From assembly GCF_900115685.1 (NCBI RefSeq), contig NZ_FOXJ01000012.1, positions 56,388 through 120,387 of the forward strand: 64,000 nucleotides of DNA, written 5' to 3'. Position numbers and translations under genes: made by a program. The stretch comes from Variovorax sp. 770b2 (GTDB taxonomy: Bacteria > Pseudomonadota > Gammaproteobacteria > Burkholderiales > Burkholderiaceae_C). How positions within the stretch are numbered: the stretch's first letter is position 1; each line of letters starts with the position of its first letter. Below the pieces are notes generated by a model, which was not told the DNA's origin, ran no database searches, and saw only the letters and a list, made by a program, of their open reading frames with translations. Positions 8,086 through 15,980 of the stretch are shown here, in pieces.

Positions 8086-9126
8086 ATGAATCCTTCAAAC
8101 GCCAGCGGTGAAACGCGAGTGGCGGTGCTTGTCGACTGCGACAACGTTACGCCGGAGATACTTGAATATGCGTTGCGCGTGATCGCGCAGTTCGGACGTG
8201 TCGTCTTGCGCCGGGGCTACGGGAATCACGGCACGTTGGCTCACAAGTGGCAGGAAGCGCTGGTCCGGCTGGCGTTCACACCATGCCTGCAATATCAATA
8301 TGCTCCTGGCAAGAACACCGCGGACATTGCACTGGCCCTCGATGCGATGGAGGCCATGTTCGATCACCGGGCCGACACGTTCTGCCTGGTCACCAGCGAC
8401 TCCGATTTCGCCTACCTGTGCCGGAAGCTGCGTGAGCGTGGCGCGACTGTCTGCATCGTCGGCGAAGCCAAGACGCCAGACGCTTTGCGCAATGCCAGCG
8501 ATCAGTTCTTCGAGTGGGTCAAACCCGAGTCGCCTGAGCCTGCGATGGATGTGCAGGAAAGGGTTGCTGCCAAAGTTGCGGCGGCGAAGCCGGAGACGGC
8601 CAAGGCGGCGGTCAAACGCAGGCCGCGCTTCTTGGTCGATGCCGTCAGCCTGTTGGCCGGTGATACATCGGAAGGCAAGGTTGGCCTCGGTGTGCTGGGC
8701 CAATACCTTAAGTGCACCGATCCGGCCTTCTCGCCGAAGTCCTATGGTCACTCTGGCCTGTTCGACATGGTGCGGACCTACGACATGATGGCGTCTCTGA
8801 AAACTTCGAACCTCAGTTTGAGCATGTTTGCGGACCGTAGTCTTAGTAATAACGCGCCACCGTCGCAATCACGAGATCGCGCTGTGCAAGTTCGAGAACC
8901 GATCCGGCATTCTGTCGCTGGCGTCAAGCAACGGCTCCGCCCTACATCAGCCGTTTTGACCTCCACCACTCCGCCGAGTTTCATTGAGCATAGAAGCGTT
9001 CGGCACGGCACCCCTAAACTGCCAGACAACGCTAATTGGAGGCGCCGCTTACCGAAGCAGCGCAACGGCTCGGAGGCAACGCCACATCAACCATGGCATA
9101 CGACGATTGAGGAGTCTCTCGCGTGA
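8086..9126 (+). CDS. NYN-domain RNase with OST-HTH; C-terminal tail replaced
   Basis: Residues 10-150 are a NYN domain (PIN-like, metal-dependent ribonuclease of the LabA/DUF88 group). Visible acidic residues are D17 and D19 (VLVDCDN), D80 (KNTADIALALD) and D105/D107 (TSDSDFAYL). A linker rich in Ala/Lys leads to an OST-HTH/LOTUS domain at about 183-240 (FLVDAVSLLAG through YGHSGLFDMVRTYDM). After about residue 243 the sequence loses family likeness: the last 100 residues are Ser/Pro/Arg-rich with no recognisable fold. The stop overlaps the GTG start of the next gene (GTGA). I infer that insertion of the downstream defence cassette replaced the original 3' end near 8810. The enzyme domain itself looks intact. 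Confidence 0.75.
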   Translation: MNPSNASGETRVAVLVDCDNVTPEILEYALRVIAQFGRVVLRRGYGNHGTLAHKWQEALVRLAFTPCLQYQYAPGKNTADIALALDAMEAMFDHRADTFCLVTSDSDFAYLCRKLRERGATVCIVGEAKTPDALRNASDQFFEWVKPESPEPAMDVQERVAAKVAAAKPETAKAAVKRRPRFLVDAVSLLAGDTSEGKVGLGVLGQYLKCTDPAFSPKSYGHSGLFDMVRTYDMMASLKTSNLSLSMFADRSLSNNAPPSQSRDRAVQVREPIRHSVAGVKQRLRPTSAVLTSTTPPSFIEHRSVRHGTPKLPDNANWRRRLPKQRNGSEATPHQPWHTTIEESLA

Positions 9127-11171
9127 GAAGAATTTTTCGCCCGCAGTGTCCCGACTATCTCGTCAGGTTCCTTGCGGATCGACCGAACGAGATTCTCGAA
9201 ACGGACCTGTCGTCCAGCGGACCTTCCAGAAGCCGCTCCCTGGACTTGCCTATGCTCCTGGGCAAGAACTACAAGCCATTTAGAGTGTTCTTGGGTGATG
9301 TGTTTGAGAACAAATGCTGCTACTGCGAATCTCTACTTGGATCTGTTGCCGACGGAGAGATGGATCGCTTTCGCCCAAGAATGCTATATCCACAGTTGGC
9401 TGCGGACTGGAGAAACCTCTATCTTGCCTGTCCAAGCTGCGCCCGAAGCAAGGCACGCCGGTTTCCTGTGGTTGAGCAGCGAAGCGAAGGGGCGGCAAGC
9501 TACTCCGAAATTCTCGCAAGCGAAGCGCCGCTCCTGCTAGATCCGTGCGCTGAAGATCCGGCGATCCACTTGTCGTTTACGACAGACGGCGAAGCTGTTG
9601 GGCTGACGGAACGCGGTCGGACGACCGTCAACGTCTTGGCACTTAATCGCGTCGGGCTGATGTTGGCTCGTCGCCAACAGATGCGGATCGCCCAGTCGGC
9701 CGATCGTTCCGAGCAACGAAAGATGCTGGGCCCGGGCGCACCGTATTCAGCAGCAGTCCGAACCGTCGTTGGCGGGGACGAAGGCACAGCGGCTGCGCCA
9801 AAAGATGGAATCGCCATATCCATTCAACGGAGCTCGGAGCAGGCGCTCTCGCAGATCGATACCGAGAAGGGCGAAGGACTCGAGAACTATCGCTTTCTCG
9901 CAAGATATGTTGAACGACTTCGCATCGAGAATTTCGGGCCGATTCGACTACTCGATCTAGACCTTAGTGCACCGCATTCCCCGCAAGGACCATGCTTCGC
10001 TCTTTTGGGCGAGAACGGAGTTGGCAAGAGCACAGTGCTTCGAGCACTCGCGATGGCGTTGTCAGGAAAAAACTATATCAAGCGTCTACGGCTGACGAGC
10101 AATCGCCTGCTCGCCAGAAATTCGTACAGTGGCGAGGTACGAGTCCGGATTTCCGGCCAATCAGATGAGTTGGTCATGACGATGCGGAGGAACAAATCTA
10201 TCGAATTCAGCTCCACCACCTCGAGCTCGCTGGTGCTGGCGTATGGCGCCACGCGTTTGCTTCCGCGCAGGGGACATAGGCCAAAGCAGGGACTGCGTCA
10301 CGCGAAGATCGACAATCTTTTTGATCCATTTCTCCCGCTGACGGATCCGATCTCGTGGTTGAGTCGGTTGGAAGCAAAACGATTGACTGAAGTCAACACT
10401 GTTCTGGCGAGCCTGCTTCCGTCTGACCAACAGCTTCAACTCGTTCGTGACGAAGTCGGCGCCGAAATTCGATTTGTCGTTGGTGGCGATCCGGCAAGAA
10501 GCATCGCCGATCTGAGCGATGGGTACCAATCCATGCTAGGAATGGCAACTGACATCATGGAGGTCATGTACTCGGTCTACGACTCGCTGCAAGAGGCTCA
10601 AGGCGTCGTTCTCATCGATGAACTCGGCAATCACTTTCATCCGTCTTGGCGGATCGCGTGTGTCAGCGCGCTGAGGCAGGCATTTCCGTTCGTTCAGTTT
10701 ATCTACAGCACACATGACCCATTGTGCTTGCGCGGGTTGCACGCTGGCGAGGTGGCGGTATTGAGACGAGACAGACTTGGTCAGATTTACGCGATGGAGA
10801 ATTTGCCGCCGGTCGACAAGCTACGCGTTGAACAGCTTCTGACTTCCGAGCACTTCGGCATGAACAGCACGCTTGATCCAGCGATGGAAAAGGCAGTGAA
10901 AGAGTACGAAGTTCTCTTGGGAAAGAGCGCGCGCACGCAGGAAGAGGAGCAGCGACTCACTGAACTTGTGGCGGAATTAACTGACGCTAAGTATCTAGGG
11001 TCTACCCGTCGAGAACGGCTTGCACTGCAACTCGTTGACTATGAGGGCGACTCGCCTGCACCAGCATCCTCATCAATCGACGCGGCAGCACTCTCGCAAT
11101 CCACGCTGTCGAAGCTTCGGCGTTTGATGACAGCAGTCGAGCCAACGCAAGAAAAACATGATCAAGGTTGA
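9123..11171 (+). CDS. Fused degenerate HNH domain + AAA/ABC-type ATPase (Septu-like)
   Basis: 682 residues. Residues 1-260 align by eye over their whole length with the HNH nuclease encoded next (same CCYCE at 65-69, FRP box, W96..NLYLACPSC, and LLLDPCAEDP at 137-146). However, the HNH histidine position (EHFRP in the partner) is DRFRP here, and CADCN is CPSCA, so nuclease activity is probably lost. Residues 265-600 are an SMC/ABC-like ATPase: Walker A GENGVGKST (296-304), signature-like LSDG (464-467), Walker B VVLIDE (495-500) and a His switch STHD (529-532). This resembles PtuA-type or retron-associated ATPases. The start is GTG 9123 behind GAGGAG. It overlaps the next gene by 14 bp, so the two proteins are probably made as a complex. 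The fusion to a pseudo-HNH is unusual. Confidence 0.85.
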   Translation: MRRIFRPQCPDYLVRFLADRPNEILETDLSSSGPSRSRSLDLPMLLGKNYKPFRVFLGDVFENKCCYCESLLGSVADGEMDRFRPRMLYPQLAADWRNLYLACPSCARSKARRFPVVEQRSEGAASYSEILASEAPLLLDPCAEDPAIHLSFTTDGEAVGLTERGRTTVNVLALNRVGLMLARRQQMRIAQSADRSEQRKMLGPGAPYSAAVRTVVGGDEGTAAAPKDGIAISIQRSSEQALSQIDTEKGEGLENYRFLARYVERLRIENFGPIRLLDLDLSAPHSPQGPCFALLGENGVGKSTVLRALAMALSGKNYIKRLRLTSNRLLARNSYSGEVRVRISGQSDELVMTMRRNKSIEFSSTTSSSLVLAYGATRLLPRRGHRPKQGLRHAKIDNLFDPFLPLTDPISWLSRLEAKRLTEVNTVLASLLPSDQQLQLVRDEVGAEIRFVVGGDPARSIADLSDGYQSMLGMATDIMEVMYSVYDSLQEAQGVVLIDELGNHFHPSWRIACVSALRQAFPFVQFIYSTHDPLCLRGLHAGEVAVLRRDRLGQIYAMENLPPVDKLRVEQLLTSEHFGMNSTLDPAMEKAVKEYEVLLGKSARTQEEEQRLTELVAELTDAKYLGSTRRERLALQLVDYEGDSPAPASSSIDAAALSQSTLSKLRRLMTAVEPTQEKHDQG

Positions 11172-11997
11172 ACGACCGGTCGGAAGCATCCCGGATGGGC
11201 TCGCACGAAAAGCGGCTGCTGAGTTGCGCAAGCATCGCGCAGAACTCAAGCTTGATCAAGACGCAAAACTGACCTTCGATGCGTACTCGGCGCGGCCAGT
11301 TAAGGCGGCGCTGAACGACGTATTCGCTAGAAAATGCGCATTCTGCGAATCGTTTTTGCTTGGCACGCAACCGGGAGATGTAGAACATTTCCGTCCAAAA
11401 GGAAGGGTCGTCACCTTCGATCCAGTGACCGGCGTAAAGACGAGTCGGCGCGGCTATTACTGGCTCGGTGCCAAATGGTCAAATCTCTTGCTGTCGTGCG
11501 CAGATTGCAATCGACCGAGAACACAACCAGACGCCGACGGCAACGACCAAGTCTTCGGCAAGTGGGAATATTTTCCAGTTCTTGACGAAGCGACGCGCGC
11601 GAAGGGGCCGGGCAAACTGTCTGGTGAGATCGCGTTGCTATTGAATCCATGCAGCGATGACCCGGCGGAGCATCTTGTTCTGCGCGAGGATGGGGCCATC
11701 GAGCCACGTCAGATAGCGGGCGCGGAAAGTCCGAAAGGCTTAGCGACCATCAAATACTGCGGTTTGGGCCGACTCGAACTGCTACAAGCGCGCGCGCGAC
11801 ACAAGCGGTTCGTGATGGCAGCGATCCGCCACACAATTGGCGCACTCGAGGAAGGCCGCGATCCAGGCGCCGATCTCGACGATCTGGTCGCGCTGCTCGA
11901 CGTGCGCGACGGCGAGTATGTGGCATTCACGCGGATGCTAGTGAAGAAGCATATGAGTGTGTACTTGAAGACGCTCGATTTGGACCACCTCGATTGA
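11158..11997 (+). CDS. HNH endonuclease (PtuB / retron-type, TIGR02646-like)
   Basis: 279 residues with all HNH features: zinc pair CAFC (60-63), DVEHFRPK with H77, WSNLLLSC leading to C114-x-x-C117-N118, and the later family block LLLNPCSDDP (161-170). It is the effector partner expected for the ATPase encoded upstream: HNH nucleases of this family act with SMC-like ATPases in Septu and in several retrons. Its start lies inside the ATPase gene (14-bp overlap). It is followed by a 350-bp gap holding a hairpin and a terminator. Cleavage of phage or host nucleic acid on ATPase sensing is the inferred role. Confidence 0.87.
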   Translation: MIKVERPVGSIPDGLARKAAAELRKHRAELKLDQDAKLTFDAYSARPVKAALNDVFARKCAFCESFLLGTQPGDVEHFRPKGRVVTFDPVTGVKTSRRGYYWLGAKWSNLLLSCADCNRPRTQPDADGNDQVFGKWEYFPVLDEATRAKGPGKLSGEIALLLNPCSDDPAEHLVLREDGAIEPRQIAGAESPKGLATIKYCGLGRLELLQARARHKRFVMAAIRHTIGALEEGRDPGADLDDLVALLDVRDGEYVAFTRMLVKKHMSVYLKTLDLDHLD

Positions 11998-12347
11998 TAC
12001 TACGTGTTCGATCGAGACGGCAATCGACCGCGAACTCGTGACTTCAATCGTGCGCCGAACCGGCGAGAAGCGCCAGCTTTCGACGAGTCAATTTATCGAT
12101 GGTTATGAACTGCTGCGCCATTCCGTATGGCGCCCACGCCCCGATGCCAAACTCGCAGCGTGAGCGTCATCGAGAGAATCAAACAACATGGCGGCAGCCA
12201 AGCTAGAGGCGCGACAGGCCGGCTCGAAGGTCGGCTTTTTTTTGAGCGAGGCTGTGTGGAAATGCACTCGTCGCATGATTTCAAAACTAGAGTACGGTCG
12301 CCTGTCAGCAACCCCCAAGCGATGGGCGACGTTTCACGAAAATCGCC
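11998..12347. other. Gap between HNH and PD-(D/E)XK genes
   Basis: It holds a perfect 7-bp hairpin GCGCCAT-TCCGT-ATGGCGC at 12115-12133 and a terminator-like hairpin at 12218-12243. A 55-codon frame at 12188-12355 spans the terminator and overlaps the next start; see rejected items. Confidence 0.4.
12218..12243 (+). terminator. Probable Rho-independent terminator
   Basis: Stem GCCGGC (12218-12223) and GTCGGC (12230-12235) with a 6-nt loop, followed directly by eight T. It would end the HNH transcript and imply that the 543-aa gene has its own promoter in the 105 bp downstream. Confidence 0.55.
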
Positions 12348-13979
12348 ATGATTAATGTTGAGTCGATCCAGAACCTGCATGTGTTGCTCTCTCATCGCGA
12401 TTTTTACGGCGCGGCGCGCAGCATCGACGACATACTTTATCGCCCCATCTCCACAGACTTGCTTTGCTTGCTCTCGATCCTTGCTTTCGAGAACAGTGAA
12501 GAAAAACGATTCCGGTCTTGGGCTGCGTCCTGCCTCCCCGTGTCCGCCTGCCAACAAGCGAACGGCGCAGAAGTTATGCGCACGCGTTCAGTATTCGGCC
12601 GCATCCAGATCTTCGAATGTTGGAAGCAGCTATTGACAAGGGCAAGTGTGCTCGAAAGCGGAAAGCAGAACCGCATCGAACTGGCCGCAACGCTCCATGA
12701 ATTGTTCGCACGCATCAACGACCGCAAGGAGGAGGGAGATCCACACCAGCATCTTGTTAAGGCAGGTATCCATTTCGCGCGCGACGATTGTCTGTTCAAG
12801 CTTTATCGCGCGCAGAAGATTTTCCTAGATGGACAACACCTCGCGCCTTATGTCGCGGCATTTGAGCAGCAGCACGGCTTCGAACTCGAGAGCTACCTCG
12901 GAGTAATCTTCACAATCGTCATGCGATGCCAGGCGAAGCGGAGGGTGGAACGATTCAATCCGCTCGATCTTGACGGCTGGTGCATCGATCTGAATGAGGT
13001 ACACCGGGAGCTAAAACTCGATCTCGAATTGCTGAGGACGATGATGAACGCTATCGCCTTCACGCTTGATGAGGGCATCGCCTTCGCGCGCGGCACTGTC
13101 GACGACCCTGCCAGCTTTGAGCTATTCAGGAATCGGCCATTCCTGAAACTGTCGGAAACACGTTTTCTGCCGATTGAAGGGAAGCTGGTCGAGGAATTGT
13201 TGTTCGACAACCTCTTGCATCGACTGCACTTTGCATCAGGCCGCGATGTCCGGTTTTACACGCATCTTGGCTATGACTTCGAGCGATATACACAAAGCCT
13301 AATCGAAGATTTCTGTGCGTCCGATACCCGTATTGCATACGAATGCATTCCAGAATTCGCTTACGGCAAATCCAACGCCAAGTCGCCTGACGCCATGGTG
13401 CACTGCGCGCAGAATCAGACTTTAATTGCCTTCGAGGTGAAGTCTGCCCGCTACCTCGACAGTATTCTCACTAGCGGCAATGCGCCGGAAGCTGTCGCTG
13501 ATAGCTTCGAAAAGCTCAGGGATAAGCCCTGGAAACAGATGCATGACGCGATCGAGCGGATCGTCGATGAGCGTCGACACGCTAAATTGACCGAAGCGCT
13601 TCGTTATCTGTTCGTCGCCATCACGATGAACGAAATCCCACATTCGTTGCAGGATTTTGGAATAAAGATAAGCGGATTGGACAGAAGCTGTTGTTTTTTT
13701 TCGTTCGGTATTCATACATTTGAACTGCTTTTGATCGCAGCAAGTCTTTCTAGCGAGTACACGATTTACGACATGCTTCGCAATGCCTTCAACGAACGAC
13801 ATCGAATATCGAACCGCACGACCTTCATAAGGTTTCTTCGTGCAGAGAATGGCGCGAGCCCGCTTTACGCAAAAATCAGGAGTGACGCTATTCGCAGGCT
13901 TCAGGTCTCCCTTGATAGGCATCTCAGCGAATTCGGAGGCAGCACAGAAGACCCTCTGTCTGGCCGCAGTCGGGCGTAA
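12348..13979 (+). CDS. Candidate PD-(D/E)XK nuclease of unknown family
   Basis: 543 residues, soluble. A restriction-endonuclease-like core is visible at about 300-370: YDFERYTQSLIEDF (helix with E312), then KSPDAM with D348, and LIAFEVKSARYL with E363 and K365. This is the D...ExK arrangement with the usual spacing of 15 residues between D and E. The N-terminal 300 residues are mainly helical (EYLLHELFARINDRK-type segments and FLKLSETRFLPIEG) and match no family I know. It sits directly after the HNH/ATPase pair on the same strand, but a terminator-like hairpin separates them. It could be a third component or an independent defence gene. Start: ATG 12348, with a weak ribosome site. Confidence 0.65.
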   Translation: MINVESIQNLHVLLSHRDFYGAARSIDDILYRPISTDLLCLLSILAFENSEEKRFRSWAASCLPVSACQQANGAEVMRTRSVFGRIQIFECWKQLLTRASVLESGKQNRIELAATLHELFARINDRKEEGDPHQHLVKAGIHFARDDCLFKLYRAQKIFLDGQHLAPYVAAFEQQHGFELESYLGVIFTIVMRCQAKRRVERFNPLDLDGWCIDLNEVHRELKLDLELLRTMMNAIAFTLDEGIAFARGTVDDPASFELFRNRPFLKLSETRFLPIEGKLVEELLFDNLLHRLHFASGRDVRFYTHLGYDFERYTQSLIEDFCASDTRIAYECIPEFAYGKSNAKSPDAMVHCAQNQTLIAFEVKSARYLDSILTSGNAPEAVADSFEKLRDKPWKQMHDAIERIVDERRHAKLTEALRYLFVAITMNEIPHSLQDFGIKISGLDRSCCFFSFGIHTFELLLIAASLSSEYTIYDMLRNAFNERHRISNRTTFIRFLRAENGASPLYAKIRSDAIRRLQVSLDRHLSEFGGSTEDPLSGRSRA

Positions 13980-14035
13980 ATCGAGCAGATTCAAGATGCT
14001 TGGGTCAATTGACAGTGCGCCGGTCGGTTTCTTTC

Positions 14036-14290
14036 TCATGATGTGCAACACATATGCGGGCCTGTCCAAGCGGAGGCCTGCGAAGCAGCGCGCTCGGCCT
14101 GCTCCAGCCGCACCACGCGCCAGGCGCAGAGGCTGCTCACCACAGCCAGCGGCGCTGCCGCGGTGAACATTGCGGGTAGCCGAACTCCTGCGCCACCGCG
14201 CCGCCCAGCAGCACGCCCAGCACGCCGCTGAAGCCGTAGCCGATCACGGTGAAGAGCGCCTGCCATCTGCCGCGCAGCCGCCTCGAGAAG
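14036..14290 (-). pseudogene. MFS transporter C-terminal remnant, frameshifted
   Basis: Reading leftward, one frame gives GRWQALFTVIGYGFSGVLG and LGGAVAQEFGYP. After a 1-nt shift near 14172 the protein continues AMFTAAAPLAVVSSLCAWRV and VRLEQAE. This is the last pair of membrane helices and tail of a major-facilitator transporter (nucleoside/phospholipid-exporter-like). No upstream part remains. It is chromosomal debris between two accessory cassettes. Confidence 0.7.
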
Positions 14291-14302
14291 CGGCGCGAAA
14301 TG

Positions 14303-15478
14303 TCATGCCGTTCTGTTCGTCGAACGATCAGCTTGGCCTGTTGAAACCCATGCGGCTGCGTTTGTGATCCATCGAATCGGCTTGATCAAAAGCGTCAGCC
14401 CTCGCAGCAGTGGCAGGATCCCGGCGATCGCGACCAGCGCGATCCCCCACCAGCCCATCAAGATCGACAACCAAGCCTGAAATCCAAGTTGCTTCCCTAG
14501 TGCGCCGAACACGCCGGAGAGCAGGCTGGGGTGGCGTGCCAGAAGATAGATTGAAGCGACCTTCGAGCCCTTCTCCGCCACACGCTTACCGACGGCCTCG
14601 CTTGTCAGGACGGTGCGGCCCATCATTGCTCGCCGGCGCACCGACGCAGCCTCCTCGACAGGCTTGCCCACCACCGAGGGCTTTCCGAGGTATTTAACGG
14701 CCTTGGTCACGCCGAAGACCGACAGGACATCGGCTCCCGCCCAAGCGACATCCGAAACCGCAATGGCTTCGCCCTTTCGGTACTTCTGCTCTAGGTCCGT
14801 GACGCCGCCTGCGAAGAGCTTCTTGATGGTTTCCAGCACGCGATCCGTTTGGACGCGCTGAATCTGCCCGTTCTTGTCGAGCACGAATTGGCCCAGGAAG
14901 TGATGCCCATCAACGACGATCGCCTCGATCGCGTAGATGCCCCGAAGCCGAGGGCCGTACGCCGTGGGCTCGTCTTCACCAGAAGGCGCGGATTTGCGCT
15001 TGAAGAACTCGAAGATCGATTTCCAGGCGCCCTCCAGCTTCGCCTTGGTCCAGAGCGTCGCCATGTCCGTCACCATGAAGTGATCGACGATCGGAATGAC
15101 GCCTTCTCCGTACGCAAGCAGGACTTGCTGAAAGCGCGCATCGCTGCCGAACAGCTCGAGCACGCTGCGAGCGCGGTCCTGGTACTTGATCAGCGCGAGT
15201 TCCAGCTTGAGTGTGAGCTCGCGATCGCCCGCTGCGTCGATGAAGAGTTGCGTCAGGGCCGGCGATTCCCGGGTGGCCTCGTATACGTGCGGAGAAAATT
15301 GGCGCGCGGCCACGATGTCGGCCAATTGCTCTTCATAGCTTGCGGTGCCGGTCCAGTAGCTCATGCCGGCCGACAAGACCAGGGCGATGACTGCCAGAGC
15401 GCGCCAGCGAGTGAAAGGTGGCCCGGGTGCGTTGGGGCTTGAAAGGGCGTTGGGCGATTCGGCTTCGCTGAGGCTCAT
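14303..15478 (-). CDS. Membrane protein of unknown function
   Basis: 391 residues from ATG 15478 (MSLSEAESPN); an upstream open extension to 15550 is unlikely to be translated. There is one N-terminal membrane segment at about 26-46 (WRALAVIALVLSAGMSYWTG), a large soluble middle rich in Glu/Lys/Asp, and one or two hydrophobic segments near the C-terminus (LSILMGWWGIALVAIAGILP). The soluble part includes an FVLDKNGQIQRVQTDRVLETIKKLF stretch typical of a beta hairpin plus helix. The family is unknown. It is alone on its strand, with repeat copy B upstream. Confidence 0.65.
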   Translation of the reverse strand: MSLSEAESPNALSSPNAPGPPFTRWRALAVIALVLSAGMSYWTGTASYEEQLADIVAARQFSPHVYEATRESPALTQLFIDAAGDRELTLKLELALIKYQDRARSVLELFGSDARFQQVLLAYGEGVIPIVDHFMVTDMATLWTKAKLEGAWKSIFEFFKRKSAPSGEDEPTAYGPRLRGIYAIEAIVVDGHHFLGQFVLDKNGQIQRVQTDRVLETIKKLFAGGVTDLEQKYRKGEAIAVSDVAWAGADVLSVFGVTKAVKYLGKPSVVGKPVEEAASVRRRAMMGRTVLTSEAVGKRVAEKGSKVASIYLLARHPSLLSGVFGALGKQLGFQAWLSILMGWWGIALVAIAGILPLLRGLTLLIKPIRWITNAAAWVSTGQADRSTNRTA

Positions 15479-15980
15479 TGATTCTTGAGGTTCTTGATGA
15501 AGTAGAAGGCGCGGACGGAGCAGGTCAGGGCCAAAGCTCGGGGAGGGCATCCTGCCATGGCCGCGCGTCCGACGATCACGGGTCGTGAGAGAAATCAGCT
15601 CCTGGGTCAGATAGGACCAGTACCAGGAGGAGGGCGGTAGTGCGAAATGTGGGGTCGTGCGGCTGATGAGGGAGGGTAGCTGCGGGAGTCTTCGCTTTCG
15701 GGTCGGAAAGGGGGCCTGTGTGATCGCATCTCATCCTTCGACCAGCCGTTGATTGCCAGGCTCTGGTTCTTTGCGTCTCTGGCGTGGCCAGCCGCTGTGT
15801 CGTGCTGCGCATCGAGCCTGTGCAGGTGCTTGTCTCGACCCGTTCGGGCTTCCGTCGCTGACGCCTTCGCACCTTGCGGTGCGGCCCTTCGGTTGCTTTG
15901 TGAGAGGCGCTCGCGCGCTCTCTCAAGCATGGCAAAAACAAACTTTGCCGCCTCACGAGCTCCAGCTTGAGTTGGGCTTA
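15479..15980. other. Intergenic region with repeat copy B
   Basis: Between the start of the membrane gene and the stop of the helicase gene. The only structured content seen is the dispersed repeat at 15771-15896. The short frames here are repeat shadows. Confidence 0.5.
15771..15896 (+). repeat. Dispersed ~130-bp repeat, copy B
   Basis: Second copy of the repeat at 564-693 and 23380-23510, same orientation. Hairpins: CTGGC-GTG-GCCAG at 15779-15791 and GCACC-TTGC-GGTGC at 15869-15882. Copies B and C flank the four-gene PLD-helicase operon. Confidence 0.75.

Noticed and set aside
12188..12355. 55-codon frame overlapping the 543-aa gene start
   Set aside because: It runs through a strong terminator-like hairpin with eight T and has no clear ribosome site. 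An attractive 8-bp overlap with the next start is not enough.
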